A DNA stretch of 64,000 nt from Methylobacterium sp. 10 (GTDB lineage Bacteria; Pseudomonadota; Alphaproteobacteria; Rhizobiales; Beijerinckiaceae). Where the stretch lies: contig NZ_KI912577.1 in the NCBI RefSeq assembly GCF_000519085.1, positions 4,458,035 through 4,522,034 on the forward strand, given 5' to 3'. Numbering within the stretch: position 1 is the stretch's first letter; every line of letters begins with the position of its first letter. Below the pieces are notes generated by a model. It made no database searches. It saw nothing but the letters and a program-made list of their open reading frames with translations, and was not told the DNA's origin. The position numbers were made by a program, and so were the translations under genes. Shown here piece by piece: positions 45,286-54,797 of the stretch.

Positions 45286-45867
45286 GACGTGCCGATCGGA
45301 TCGGGCGGACAAACCCAATCTGATCCGGGTCGCGCAGTGCGGGGGCCGCAAACACCCCTTCGCCGTGCTCGGCCCTGTTGCGTCGACCCGTCCCCTGTCG
45401 GCGATCCGCCCACGGCCGCGCGTATCGGCGAGACCATCCGAAAGTCTTCGCCTCATCGGTGGGGCGAAGCCGGGCGGGCGGGACTGCGATGCGTTACGAA
45501 TTGTCGATTCGGGCACCCGGCATCTGTCCGAGGCTGGCGATGGCGGCATGGCGGGACAAGCCCCGCGGCTATCGGCGAGGGTGTCGAAACTGCGTCTTGT
45601 CGGACACAGTCTGTCCTCGCCGCGACCTGCGGGACGACCTTCGCGACGCCGCGTGGGAGCGAGCCTTACCTTCGCCACATCGCGCCGCTTCAGCGGGTGA
45701 GCCGGCAGGTTTTAAGCGCGTGTTCACCGCGATGCGAGACTGTGCCGGCACTCGTCGTCTTGTCCGGCATCCGAAGCGCTTCGAAGCGCCACGGTGGATG
45801 GGATGATCGATAGCAGCGGACGGGAGCGTGCCTCGGGGGGCATGGCGATCCCGAGGGGAGAGGGGCA
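45286..45867. other. Region without a recognisable gene
   Basis: About 580 bp between the small membrane protein and the TPR lipoprotein. Several overlapping open frames exist on both strands, but none has a domain, a convincing start or a sensible composition. GC-rich again, unlike the preceding region. Confidence 0.4.
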
Positions 45868-46740
45868 ATGACGTTTGTAGTGCCGCGCGCGAAGGCGGGT
45901 CTGGTCGGGGCCGTGGCGATCGCGGCGGCTTTGGCCGGGTGCGAGACCTATGGCGGTGGCGGGGCAGCGGCGACGCGCCAGTTCGCCGTGGTCGAGACCG
46001 ACGCCACCGGCGCCACCAACGTCAACATCGCCTCGCTCACCGAGGTGATCCAGCGCAATCCCAACGATGCCGGCGCCTACGTCACCCGCGGCGCGGCCTA
46101 TGCCCGCTCGGGCCAGTTCAACGACGCCATCGGCGACTTCTCGAAGGCCGTGCAGATCGACCCGAACTCGGCCTCCGCCTACAACAACCGGGCGCTGGCC
46201 TACCGCCAGACCGGCCGCAACGACGCGGCGCTCGCCGACTTCTCGAAGGCCATCTCGGCCGATCCGAACTACGGCCCCGCCTATATCGGGCGCGCCAACG
46301 TGCTGCGTGCCCAGGGCGATCTCGACGGTGCGATGTCGGACCTCAACCAGGCGATCCGCCTGACGCCGGAATCGGCGGAGGCGTATCATGCGCGCGGCCT
46401 AGTGCGTCAGCGCCAGGGCCAGAACACCCAGGCCATCGGCGATTTCGACGCCGCCATCGACCGCAATCCCTTCGTCGCGGCACCCTACGCCGCGCGGGGC
46501 CAGAGCCTCATCGCCACGAACCAGTTCGACAAGGCGATCGAAGACTACAACGCGGCCCTCAACGTCAACAACAAGGACGCCAGCTCCTGGGCCTATCGCG
46601 GTCTCGCCTACGAGAAGACGAACCGCAAGAAGGAGGCGATGGAGAGCTACCAGCGTGCCGCCCAGTTGGAACCGGGCAACCCGGTGGCCAAGCAGGGGCT
46701 GGGGCGCGTCTCCGGCGGCGTCGGGTCGCTCTTCAACTGA
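45868..46740 (+). CDS. TPR-repeat lipoprotein (NlpI-like)
   Basis: 290 aa. Lipobox ALAGC puts the acylated Cys at residue 25. Mature part is about six TPR units (AYVTRGAAYARSGQFNDAIG, AYNNRALAYRQTGRNDAALA, AYIGRANVLRAQGDLDGAM, AYHARGLVRQRQGQNTQAIG and two more). Probably an outer- or inner-membrane scaffold for envelope enzymes, as NlpI is for peptidoglycan hydrolases. The next gene, an LprI-type protein, starts 10 bp after it. Confidence 0.9.
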   Translation: MTFVVPRAKAGLVGAVAIAAALAGCETYGGGGAAATRQFAVVETDATGATNVNIASLTEVIQRNPNDAGAYVTRGAAYARSGQFNDAIGDFSKAVQIDPNSASAYNNRALAYRQTGRNDAALADFSKAISADPNYGPAYIGRANVLRAQGDLDGAMSDLNQAIRLTPESAEAYHARGLVRQRQGQNTQAIGDFDAAIDRNPFVAAPYAARGQSLIATNQFDKAIEDYNAALNVNNKDASSWAYRGLAYEKTNRKKEAMESYQRAAQLEPGNPVAKQGLGRVSGGVGSLFN

Positions 46741-46750
46741 AGTCCGCACC

Positions 46751-47260
46751 ATGCGCCGAGGTGTTCCGAACGGCATCGCCGCCTTGGCGATGCTCGCGCT
46801 GTCGTCGGGCGGAGGCGCCCTCGCCCAGACGGATACGGGCCGTCAGGCCTCGTCCGACCTCGCGACGATCGAACGTTGCGTCGCATCCGCCAAGGACGAC
46901 GGGGCGCGCCTGTCCTGTATCGGGCGCGTCTCCCAGCCCTGCCTCGATGCGCCGGACGGTTCGGGCTCGTCCACCATGGGCATGAGCGGGTGCTACGCCC
47001 GCGAGATCGCGGCCTGGGATACGCGCCTCAACCGGACCTACAAGGATGTCGGCGCCGCCATGAGCGAGAGCGCCGGCCTCACCCTGCGCGACGCCCAGAG
47101 GGCCTGGATCGCGTTCCGCGACAAGGCCTGCGACTGGCCGTCCCTCGTCTATCCTGGCGGCTCGATCATCGGCCCGCTCAGCGGCGAATGCCTGCAGATC
47201 CAGACCGGACGGCGCGCCCTCGACCTCGACCGGATCAAGGCGGCGCTGACGGAGCGATGA
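46751..47260 (+). CDS. LprI/DUF1311-type periplasmic protein
   Basis: 169 aa from the ATG at 46751, with signal peptide (GIAALAMLALSSGGGALA). The C-terminal domain matches DUF1311/LprI: MSGCYAREIAAWDTRLNRTY, LRDAQRAWIAFRDKACDWP, and GECLQIQTGRRALDL. Some members inhibit lysozyme, so cell-wall protection is a possible role. 10 bp downstream of the TPR lipoprotein, so co-transcription is likely. Confidence 0.88.
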   Translation: MRRGVPNGIAALAMLALSSGGGALAQTDTGRQASSDLATIERCVASAKDDGARLSCIGRVSQPCLDAPDGSGSSTMGMSGCYAREIAAWDTRLNRTYKDVGAAMSESAGLTLRDAQRAWIAFRDKACDWPSLVYPGGSIIGPLSGECLQIQTGRRALDLDRIKAALTER

Positions 47261-47340
47261 TTGCGGCGTGATGGTCCGAGGCTGATGGCTCCGCAGCCGA
47301 CCCGTCATGAGCGTTCGCAGCAGCTCCGGACAATCGGTCC

Positions 47341-47400
47341 TGCCCATGAGCGGTTTGCCCATGAGCGGTTTGCCCATGAACGGTTTGCCCATCAGCGGTT
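47341..47400. repeat. 15-bp tandem repeat, four units
   Basis: Four head-to-tail units of TGCCCATGAGCGGTT, the third and fourth with one change each (TGCCCATGAACGGTT, TGCCCATCAGCGGTT); a partial fifth (TGCCCGTG) follows. The unit length is a multiple of three, but no convincing gene contains it. The 287-bp gap between the LprI-type gene and the BrkB-type gene holds nothing else I can identify. Confidence 0.85.
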
Positions 47401-47547
47401 TGCCCGTGCGTCGGCCTTCTCGAAAGCCGATGCACCTCCGTGCCCGATGCCATAAGCTGACATCGCGGCGGACCGTCAGCGTCGGACGCGTGTCGGTCGG
47501 TACCGTGAGTCCGAGTAGGCGTAGCCGGCCCCCCCAGAGACGTAGCT

Positions 47548-48591
47548 ATGGCTCAGGACGTTGACGAGGGAGACGACTGGCGCTCGGTGGGCACGCGTTC
47601 GCAGGATGCCGCCTCCCTCGAGACGGCACGGCAGCGGTCGCGGGAGCCGGACCGTGGCCGCGATGCCAGCCGTCCCTCCGACATTCCGGGGGCCGGATGG
47701 AAGGACATCCTCTGGCGTGTCCTGTGGGCCCTGCCGCAGGATCGCGTGCTGACCACCGCCGGCGGCGTCGCCTTCTTCGCCCTGCTCGCCGTGTTTCCCG
47801 GTCTCGTCGCCGTGGTCTCGATCTACGGGGTGTTTTCCGATCCCAACGTCATCAGCCAGCATGTCGGCCTCCTGACCTATATTCTCCCCGCCGCGGCCAT
47901 CGATCTGCTCACCGAACAGCTCGTGCGGATCGCCGAACGCAGCACGGGGGCGCTCGGCCTCACCTCGACGATCAGCCTGCTCATCGCCCTGTGGAGCGCG
48001 AATTCCGGAGTCAGCGCCCTCTTCGATGCCCTCAACGTCATCTACAGGGAGCGAGAGGATCGGACCCTGGTCCGGTTCTACGCAACGACCTTCCTGTTCA
48101 CCCTCGGCGGCGCCGCGTTTCTCCTCCTGACGATCAGCGTGGTCGTCGTCCTTCCCGCGATCATGGAGCGCTTCGGGGTCGGGGGATTGGCCGACACGAT
48201 CCTGTCCGTGGCGCGGTGGCCGGTCATCCTGGTCGTAGTGAGCCTGAGCCTGTCGCTGATCTATCGCTACGGCCCGAGCCGGCGCCGCGCGAAATGGCGC
48301 TGGGTGACCTGGGGTGGTGGGCTGGCGGCGTTTCTCTGGGTCTGCACCTCCGGGGTGTTCTCCTGGTACGTCGCCAGCTTCGACAGCTACAACCGCATCT
48401 ATGGATCGCTGGGCGCCGGCATCGGCTTGATGTCATGGATGTGGTTGTCGATCGTGGTCGTCCTGCTCGGCGCCGAGATAAACTCGGAGATGGAACGCCA
48501 GACCGGCCGCGACAGCACGGAGGGGCGGCCGAAACCCCTCGGCGGCCGGGACGCCTTCGCCGCCGACAACGTCGGGCCGGGCCGGGAATAG
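47548..48591 (+). CDS. YihY/virulence factor BrkB family membrane protein
   Basis: 347 aa. A charged N-terminal region of about 50 residues is followed by six predicted membrane helices in the YihY/BrkB arrangement: TAGGVAFFALLAVFPGLVAV, STISLLIALWSANSGVSALF, YATTFLFTLGGAAFLLLTIS, and SLGAGIGLMSWMWLSIVVVL with LGAEINSEME after the last helix. Originally named ribonuclease BN in error; the true function, probably transport or envelope-related, is unsettled. Confidence 0.92.
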   Translation: MAQDVDEGDDWRSVGTRSQDAASLETARQRSREPDRGRDASRPSDIPGAGWKDILWRVLWALPQDRVLTTAGGVAFFALLAVFPGLVAVVSIYGVFSDPNVISQHVGLLTYILPAAAIDLLTEQLVRIAERSTGALGLTSTISLLIALWSANSGVSALFDALNVIYREREDRTLVRFYATTFLFTLGGAAFLLLTISVVVVLPAIMERFGVGGLADTILSVARWPVILVVVSLSLSLIYRYGPSRRRAKWRWVTWGGGLAAFLWVCTSGVFSWYVASFDSYNRIYGSLGAGIGLMSWMWLSIVVVLLGAEINSEMERQTGRDSTEGRPKPLGGRDAFAADNVGPGRE

Positions 48592-48661
48592 AGCACTTCC
48601 GACCCAACCCGAATGGTCGGATCGAGAATCTGATGCCGGATGTCTACCACCAGTCGTCCGC

Positions 48662-49117
48662 TCAACCCGAAGTCAGGATCCGCCGGTACTGGATGAAGCC
48701 CGACCGGTCGGCGAGCGTATCGTAGAGGGCGCGGGCCGGCGCGTTGTCTTCCATGGTCAGCCAATAGATGCGGTCGGCGCCGGCGTGACGGGCTTCCGCT
48801 GCCACCGCCTCGATCAGGGCGCGGGCGATCCCCCTGCCCCGCGACGACGGCGCCGTGAACAGGTCCTGCAGGTAGCAGTAGGGGCCGCGCGTCCAGGCCG
48901 AGGCGTGGAAGAGGTAATGCACGAGCCCCACCAGCGCGCCCTCGTCCTCGGCCACGAAGGCATGGATCGGGACGAGGGGATCGTTCAGCCGCGACCACGT
49001 GAGGGCGCGCATCTCCGGGCCGATCGCGGCCCGGTAGAACTCGAGATAGCCCGACCACAATCCTTCCCAGGCCTCGCGCTCGTCGGGCCGGACCGGGCGG
49101 ATCGTCGGACCCGACAC
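48662..49117 (-). CDS. GNAT-family N-acetyltransferase
   Basis: 151-aa GCN5-related acetyltransferase. Acetyl-CoA-binding motif A is LQDLFTAPSSRGRGIARALI, followed by motif B YWLTMEDNAPARALYD. Substrate unknown (polyamine, amino acid or protein N-terminus are all possible; the LVHYLFHAS...YCYLQDLF pattern is like diamine acetyltransferases). Starts 5 bp after the glpX stop. Confidence 0.9.
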   Translation of the reverse strand: MSGPTIRPVRPDEREAWEGLWSGYLEFYRAAIGPEMRALTWSRLNDPLVPIHAFVAEDEGALVGLVHYLFHASAWTRGPYCYLQDLFTAPSSRGRGIARALIEAVAAEARHAGADRIYWLTMEDNAPARALYDTLADRSGFIQYRRILTSG

Positions 49118-49122
49118 GGCGT

Positions 49123-50118
49123 TCAGGCCTCGAACCGCTCGGGGCGGCGATGCTCGCCGACGATGCGGCGGACCGTGCCGGTGGACGACCGGTAGACTAC
49201 CGTCTCCGTCACGATCATGCCGGTCTTGAACCGCACGCCCTGCAGCAGCGCCCCGTCGGTGACGCCGGTAGCGGCCACGATCACGTCGCCGCGCGCCATG
49301 TCGGCGAGCTCGTATTTCCGGTTCGGATCGCTGATGCCCATCCGGGCCGCGCGCTCGCGCTTGTCGTGGTTGTCGAGGATCAGACGCCCCTGCATATGAC
49401 CGCCGATGCAGCGCAAGACGCCGGCGGCGATGACGCCCTCCGGTGCCGCGCCGATGCCGAGATAGATGTCGGCGCCGGTCTCGTCCGGGCTCGTGGTATG
49501 GATGATGCCCGCGATGTCGCCGTCCGAGATCAGGCGGATTCCCGCGCCGGTCTCGCGCACGGCGGCGACCAGGCCCATATGGCGCGGCCTGTCGAGGATG
49601 ATGGCGGTGATCTCGGAGGGGGCGCAGCCCTTGTGCCGGGCGAGCGCGGCGATGTTGTCGGCCGGGCTGGCATCGAGATCGACGAGGCCCTGGGGATAGC
49701 CGGGGCCGATGGCGATCTTTTGCATGTAGACGTCGGGTGCCGCCAGCAGCGATCCGTGTTCGGCCAGGGCCATCACCGCGATGGCGCCGGGCATGTCCTT
49801 GGCGCAGAGAGTCGTCCCCTCCAGCGGATCGACGGCGATGTCCACCTTCGGCCCGGCCCCGGTGCCGAGTTGCTCGCCGATGAAGAGCATCGGCGCCTCG
49901 TCGCGCTCGCCTTCGCCAATGACCACCGTGCCGCTGATCGGCAGGAGGTTAAGCTCGTGCCGCATGGCGTCGACGGCGGCCTGGTCGGCCTCCTTCTCCC
50001 GGCCCTGCCCGCGCAGGCGGGCGGCGGCGATGGCGGCGCGTTCGGTCACCCGCGCCAGTTCGAGGCTCATGGTGCGGGACACCGGACGTCCCGCTACCCC
50101 GACGATGTCATCCGCCAT
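49123..50118 (-). CDS. glpX: Class II fructose-1,6-bisphosphatase
   Basis: 331 aa from the ATG at 50118. Dephosphorylates fructose 1,6-bisphosphate (and in some bacteria sedoheptulose bisphosphate) in gluconeogenesis. Motifs: GEGERDEAPMLFIGE, DIAVDPLEGTTLCAKD, HTTSPDETGADIYLGIGAAP and IGGHMQGRL. Placed 130 bp after hom, an order common in Rhizobiales, with the acetyltransferase gene behind it. Confidence 0.95.
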   Translation of the reverse strand: MADDIVGVAGRPVSRTMSLELARVTERAAIAAARLRGQGREKEADQAAVDAMRHELNLLPISGTVVIGEGERDEAPMLFIGEQLGTGAGPKVDIAVDPLEGTTLCAKDMPGAIAVMALAEHGSLLAAPDVYMQKIAIGPGYPQGLVDLDASPADNIAALARHKGCAPSEITAIILDRPRHMGLVAAVRETGAGIRLISDGDIAGIIHTTSPDETGADIYLGIGAAPEGVIAAGVLRCIGGHMQGRLILDNHDKRERAARMGISDPNRKYELADMARGDVIVAATGVTDGALLQGVRFKTGMIVTETVVYRSSTGTVRRIVGEHRRPERFEA

Positions 50119-50248
50119 CCTGGTCCCGCCCCTCAACCGATGTCTGGGCCGCGATGGGCGGCCTTCTGAGTGTCTCCCACAAAACTCCCGATGCGCCATC
50201 GTGCTCGGAGCGAGAACCGACCGTGATCGGAAGCTTTGTGAGACACGT

Positions 50249-51571
50249 TTATTCGCGTTCGATCCTGATCAATTGCGGCGCCTCGGCGAGGAGGCCATCG
50301 GCCGCGATGGCGTCGAGCGCCGCGCGGATGGTCCCTTCGGTGGCGGCGTAGGTGATCAGCACCAGGGGCACCGGCTGGCCGGAGCGGCCATGCGGGTCCT
50401 TGGTGGCGGCGCTCTCCGAGCGGCGCTGGAGGATGCTCTCGATGGAGATGTCGCGCTCGGCCATCCGCGTGGCGACGCCGGCCGCGACGCCGGGGCGGTC
50501 GTGGACGGTGAGGCGGATGTAGTAGCCGCCTTCGTGCCGCTGCATCGCCACCCGCTCGGACGGGGCGAGGCTCGCTGCCGGACGCCCGAAGGTCGGGCGC
50601 GTGACGCCGGCCGCGATGTCGGCGATGTCGGCCACCACCGCCGAGGCGGTCGCCTCACCGCCGGCTCCCGGGCCGATCAGGGTGAGTTCCCCCACCGCGT
50701 CGGCGTCGATGGTGACCGCGTTGGTGACGCCCATCACCTGCGCGATGGCGGAGGATTTCGGCACCATGGTCGGGTGGACGCGCTGCTCGATGCCGCCTTC
50801 GGCCACCTGCGCGACGCCGAGCAGCTTGATCCGGTAGCCGAGCTCCTCGGCCATGGTGAGATCCAGGGGCTGGATCGCCGAGATGCCCTCCACCGAGACG
50901 CCCTCGGCATCGATCTCCACCCCGAAGGCGAGGCTCACCAGGATGGCGAGCTTGTGGGCGGTGTCGAAACCCTCGACGTCGAAGGTCGGGTCGGCCTCGG
51001 CATAGCCCAGCGCTTGCGCGTCCTTGAGGCAGGCCTCGAAGGTCAGCCCCTCGCGCTCCATCCGGGTGAGGATGTAGTTGCAGGTGCCGTTCATGATTCC
51101 GTAGACGCGCGACACGGCATTGCCGGTGAGCCCCTCGCGCAGGGCCTTGATGACGGGGATGCCGCCGGCGACGGATGCCTCGTAGGCCAGGGTCACGCCC
51201 TTGGCCTCGGCGGCCTTCGCCAGGGCCGCGCCGTGATGGGCGAGCAGGGCTTTGTTGGCGGTGACCACGTGCTTGCCGGCCGCGATGGCGGCTTCCACCG
51301 TGGCCTTGGCCGGGCCTTCCGAGCCGCCGATGAGCTCCACCACGCAATCGATCTCGCCCGAGGCGGCCAGGGCGACGGGATCGTCGAACCAGGTCACGCC
51401 CGAGAGATCGAGGCCGCGGTCGCGGGTCTTGTCGCGGGAGGAGACGGCGGTGACGCGCACCTCCCGCCCCGTGGCGGCGGCGATGGCTTCGGCGCGGCGA
51501 GCCACCATCCGGACGACGGAAGCACCGACGGTGCCGAGACCGGCGACGCCGAGGCGGAGGCTCTGTGACAT
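50249..51571 (-). CDS. hom: Homoserine dehydrogenase
   Basis: 440 aa; reduces aspartate semialdehyde to homoserine for threonine and methionine. NAD(P)-binding GVAGLGTVGASVV, GSEGPAKATVEAAIAAGKHV, catalytic region KALLAHHGAALAKAAEAKGV, MNGTCNYILTRME and DPTFDVEGFDTAHKLAIL, and a C-terminal ACT domain (YYIRLTVHDRPGVAAGVATR) that should give feedback control by threonine. First gene of hom-glpX-acetyltransferase. Confidence 0.96.
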   Translation of the reverse strand: MSQSLRLGVAGLGTVGASVVRMVARRAEAIAAATGREVRVTAVSSRDKTRDRGLDLSGVTWFDDPVALAASGEIDCVVELIGGSEGPAKATVEAAIAAGKHVVTANKALLAHHGAALAKAAEAKGVTLAYEASVAGGIPVIKALREGLTGNAVSRVYGIMNGTCNYILTRMEREGLTFEACLKDAQALGYAEADPTFDVEGFDTAHKLAILVSLAFGVEIDAEGVSVEGISAIQPLDLTMAEELGYRIKLLGVAQVAEGGIEQRVHPTMVPKSSAIAQVMGVTNAVTIDADAVGELTLIGPGAGGEATASAVVADIADIAAGVTRPTFGRPAASLAPSERVAMQRHEGGYYIRLTVHDRPGVAAGVATRMAERDISIESILQRRSESAATKDPHGRSGQPVPLVLITYAATEGTIRAALDAIAADGLLAEAPQLIRIERE

Positions 51572-51785
51572 GGACGCGATCCGTATCTGACTTCGCTCGG
51601 CCGAGCGCGGGTAACGCGTCGTTCAAGCCTGTGCGCGACGCCGCTCCTTCGAACGGCCGGCTCTTCTGCAACGAATCCCTGTGTGGTGCAAGAAAACCTG
51701 CAGGAGCGAGAAAGCCCGTAGTTCCTCCCAATGCGCCGCTGCGCGGGCGCGAGTTGGCAAGCGGAAGACCAACCAGCCATTGTAC

Positions 51786-52508
51786 TCATCGTGCGGGGCG
51801 CCGATCGTTCATCTCTGCCTTGAAGCGCCATGCGGTGGCGATGAGGCCGTAGAGGACGGCGGCGTTGAGGCCATGCCAGAGGAAGTGGGTGCCGATCGGC
51901 AGGCTCGGGCAGAGGGCGGCGTCCAAGGTCCGGAAGCTTAGCGAGAGGGCGAACAAACCGGCGATGGCCAGCAGCGACAGGCCGGCGCGGCGCCGTGCCG
52001 GGCCGAGGGAGCATGTCTGCGGCATCAGCAGGCCGGCCGCGACACCGATCAGGGCCAGGATGGCGGGCGCGTAGGCGATGGAGCCATTGCTGAACCTGTC
52101 GACCGATTGGCCCGCGAGCGCGTCGAGGGCCGGTTCCAGCCCGGCGGCGAAGGCGGCGAAGCCGAGCGTCGCCAGGATCGCCGGAACGATGGAGAGCCCG
52201 AGGAGGCGGCGAAGGGCGAGCAAGAAGTAGGCGTAGATGAAGAGGGCGATGGGGATCACGTCGGCCAGCATCGCCCAGCGGACGGCGAGGGTGTGGAACA
52301 GGAACGAGCCGATGCCGACGACGCCGACGAGCCCGGCCAGCGCCGTCGCCGCATGGTCGCGTTTGGGGCCGGAGCCGGCGAGGCGAAAGGCCAGGAACGC
52401 GGCGACGAGGAAGGCGGCGTTGGAGGCGGCGTTCAGCGGCTCTGCCCAGAAGGCCGCGTCGCCGCGCTCGCAATAGGCCCGGATCGGTGTGAACCAGCCG
52501 TCGGACAT
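51786..52508 (-). CDS. Ceramidase-domain integral membrane protein
   Basis: 240 aa from the ATG at 52508 (GGAGGGAGA upstream), about seven membrane helices. It fits the alkaline ceramidase/CREST family: ERGDAAFWAEPLNAASNAAF, GSFLFHTLAVRWAMLADVIP with the first His/Asp group, and LPIGTHFLWHGLNAAVLYGL with two further His expected to bind zinc. Likely an amide hydrolase of membrane lipids; true substrate unknown. Divergent from xthA; btaAB follow 1 kb away. Confidence 0.86.
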   Translation of the reverse strand: MSDGWFTPIRAYCERGDAAFWAEPLNAASNAAFLVAAFLAFRLAGSGPKRDHAATALAGLVGVVGIGSFLFHTLAVRWAMLADVIPIALFIYAYFLLALRRLLGLSIVPAILATLGFAAFAAGLEPALDALAGQSVDRFSNGSIAYAPAILALIGVAAGLLMPQTCSLGPARRRAGLSLLAIAGLFALSLSFRTLDAALCPSLPIGTHFLWHGLNAAVLYGLIATAWRFKAEMNDRRPAR

Positions 52509-52593
52509 CCCGTCTCCCTCCGCCTGCACGCCTTGCCAGCCCGGCACGAAGGCCCGATGACGGTCGGCCCTCTCCGACCGGATCTCAGAGCCC

Positions 52594-53388
52594 ATGCGGA
52601 TCGCCACCTGGAACGTCAATTCGATCAAGCAGCGGGTCGGCCATCTCGTGGGCTTCCTCCACGAGGCCAAGCCCGACGTGGTCTGCCTGCAGGAGTTGAA
52701 ATGCCAGGACGAGGGTTTTCCCCGTGCCGAGATCGAGGCGGCGGGCTATGCCGTCGAGACCCTGGGGCAGAAGGCCTATAACGGCGTGGCGCTGCTGGTG
52801 CGGGCGCCGCTCAGCATGAGCGAGGTCCGTCGCGGCCTGCCCGGCGACGAGACAGACGAGCAATCCCGCTACATCGAGGCGCTGATCTCGGGGGAGGACG
52901 TGGCGCCCGTGCGGGTGGCCTCGATCTACCTGCCCAACGGCAATCCGACGCCGGGACCGAAATACACCTACAAGCTCGGCTTCATGGAGCGGCTGAGGCT
53001 GCATGCGCGTGCGCTCCTGGCCGACGAGGAAGCCCTGGTGCTGGCGGGCGACTACAACGTGATCCCCGAGCCCGAGGACGCGGCGGACGCCGCCGCCTGG
53101 GTGAACGATGCGCTGTTCCTGCCGGAGACCCGCGCGGCCTTCCGCGCGTTCCTGGCAGAGGGGTTCACCGAGGCCCTACGCGCCTGCGACCCCTCCCCCG
53201 GCCTCTACACCTTCTGGGATTATCAGGCCGGCTGCTGGCAGCGGAACCAGGGCATCCGCATCGATCACCTGCTGCTCTCGCCCCAGGCGGCGGACCGCCT
53301 GGTCTCGGCCTCCGTCCAGAAGCACATGCGCGGCCTGGAAAAACCCTCCGACCATGTGCCGGTGACGATCGAGCTGCGACCGCGCTGA
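52594..53388 (+). CDS. xthA: Exodeoxyribonuclease III
   Basis: 264-aa AP endonuclease/3'-phosphatase for base-excision repair. Motifs: MRIATWNVNSI, the metal ligand in CLQELKCQDEGFP, ASIYLPNGNP, LAGDYNVIPEPEDAADAAAW, IRIDHLLLSP and the C-terminal PSDHVPV. Divergent from the ceramidase-domain gene; 162 bp in front of btaA, but probably independent of it. Confidence 0.95.
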   Translation: MRIATWNVNSIKQRVGHLVGFLHEAKPDVVCLQELKCQDEGFPRAEIEAAGYAVETLGQKAYNGVALLVRAPLSMSEVRRGLPGDETDEQSRYIEALISGEDVAPVRVASIYLPNGNPTPGPKYTYKLGFMERLRLHARALLADEEALVLAGDYNVIPEPEDAADAAAWVNDALFLPETRAAFRAFLAEGFTEALRACDPSPGLYTFWDYQAGCWQRNQGIRIDHLLLSPQAADRLVSASVQKHMRGLEKPSDHVPVTIELRPR

Positions 53389-53549
53389 ACGAGGCCCGCA
53401 TGGGATGAACCCGCCGGGCGGGACCGCCGCGAGGAAGCGATTCTCCATGGCCGGGGGGCGCCCGTGGATGATCCTCCGTCACCGGGCGGTCATGCGGATG
53501 CCGTAACGGCGCTGGCGTCGATCACGCAACCAGCGAGGCGAGACCCAGC

Positions 53550-54797
53550 ATGACGCGCGCAGCACGGGCCATCCGCCGCGAGACGAGTCTGGGTCTCACC
53601 CAGGCCGTCCATCGCAACCGAGCCTTCTCGAAGGCGGGAATGTCGGAACGCCTGTTCACGGCGGCCTTCAGCGGTCTGGTCTATCCGCAGATCTGGGAGG
53701 ACCCCGTGGTGGATATGGCGGCGCTCCGGCTGCGGCCGGACGACCACGTCGTCACCATCGCCTCGGGGGGCTGCAACGCCCTGTCCTATCTCACCGCCAA
53801 TCCCGGCCGGATCAGTGCCGTCGACCTCAACGGCGCCCATGTGGCCCTGGGGAAGCTCAAGCTCGCCGCCCTCCGTCACCTGCCTGACCATGCCGCCTTC
53901 TTCGGGTTCTTCGGCCGCCCGGCCCGGCCCGAGAACGTCGCGGCCTATGACGAGACCATCCGACCGCATCTCGACGCCACGTCCCGCGCCTATTGGGAGG
54001 CACGGCGCCTCGACGGGCGCCGTCGCATCTCGGCCTTCGAGCACGGTTTCTACCGCTACGGCCTGCTCGGGCGTTTCATCGGCGCGGGGCATTGGCTCGC
54101 CCGCCGCTACGGCTGCGACCTCGGCGCCGTGCTCACGGCGCGCGACATGGCGGAGCAGCGGGCGATCTTCGAGGCCGAACTGGCGCCGCTGTTCGAGAAG
54201 ACCTTCATCCGCTGGCTGATCCGCCAGCCGGCCTCCCTCTACGGTCTCGGCATCCCGCCCGCGCAATACGTCGCCCTCGCCGGCGATGGTCCGGGCGGGA
54301 TGGCGGCGATCCTGCGCCACCGTCTGGAGCGGCTCGCTTGTGGCTTCCCGGTCCGGTCCAACTACTTCGCCTGGCAGGCCTTCGGGCGTACCTACGACAC
54401 CGCGCCCGACGCATCGCTGCCGCCCTATCTCCAGGCCGGGAACCATGTGGCCCTCCGCGAGCGCGCCGGACGCCTCAGCTTCCGTCAGCAATCGATGACC
54501 GAATTTCTCCGGGAGAGTCCGGCCGCGAGCGTCGATGCGGTCATCCTCCTCGACGCGCAGGACTGGATGACGGATGCCGACCTCACCGATCTCTGGACCC
54601 AGATCACCCGCGCCGCCCGGCCCGGCGCCCGCGTGATCTTCCGGACGGCGGCGGACGAGCGCCGGCTGCCGGGCCGGGTTCCGGAGTCGATCCTCGGCGC
54701 CTGGGATTATGCCGAGGCGGAGAGCCGCCGCCTCGGCGAGCAGGACCGCTCGTCGATCTACGGCGCGTTCCACCTCTACCGGCTGGCCGCGTCGTGA
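53550..54797 (+). CDS. btaA: SAM:diacylglycerol 3-amino-3-carboxypropyltransferase
   Basis: 415-aa BtaA (DUF3419). Adds the 3-amino-3-carboxypropyl group of SAM to diacylglycerol to give diacylglyceryl homoserine, first step of the betaine lipid DGTS. Characteristic stretches: LVYPQIWEDPVVDMAALRL, VTIASGGCNALSYL (SAM-binding Rossmann motif), ISAVDLNGAHVALGKLKLAA, FEHGFYRYGLLGRFI and VILLDAQDWMTDADLTDLW. The stop overlaps the GTG of btaB by three bases. DGTS often replaces phospholipid under phosphate limitation. Confidence 0.95.
   Translation: MTRAARAIRRETSLGLTQAVHRNRAFSKAGMSERLFTAAFSGLVYPQIWEDPVVDMAALRLRPDDHVVTIASGGCNALSYLTANPGRISAVDLNGAHVALGKLKLAALRHLPDHAAFFGFFGRPARPENVAAYDETIRPHLDATSRAYWEARRLDGRRRISAFEHGFYRYGLLGRFIGAGHWLARRYGCDLGAVLTARDMAEQRAIFEAELAPLFEKTFIRWLIRQPASLYGLGIPPAQYVALAGDGPGGMAAILRHRLERLACGFPVRSNYFAWQAFGRTYDTAPDASLPPYLQAGNHVALRERAGRLSFRQQSMTEFLRESPAASVDAVILLDAQDWMTDADLTDLWTQITRAARPGARVIFRTAADERRLPGRVPESILGAWDYAEAESRRLGEQDRSSIYGAFHLYRLAAS

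Noticed and set aside
45289..45868. Overlapping open frames on both strands before the TPR lipoprotein gene
   Set aside because: Arg/Pro-rich translations without domain or start signal; more likely chance frames.
47307..47564. Possible gene coding LPMSG repeats
   Set aside because: The repeat gives the only pattern; the rest is basic low-complexity sequence that overlaps the BrkB-type gene start.
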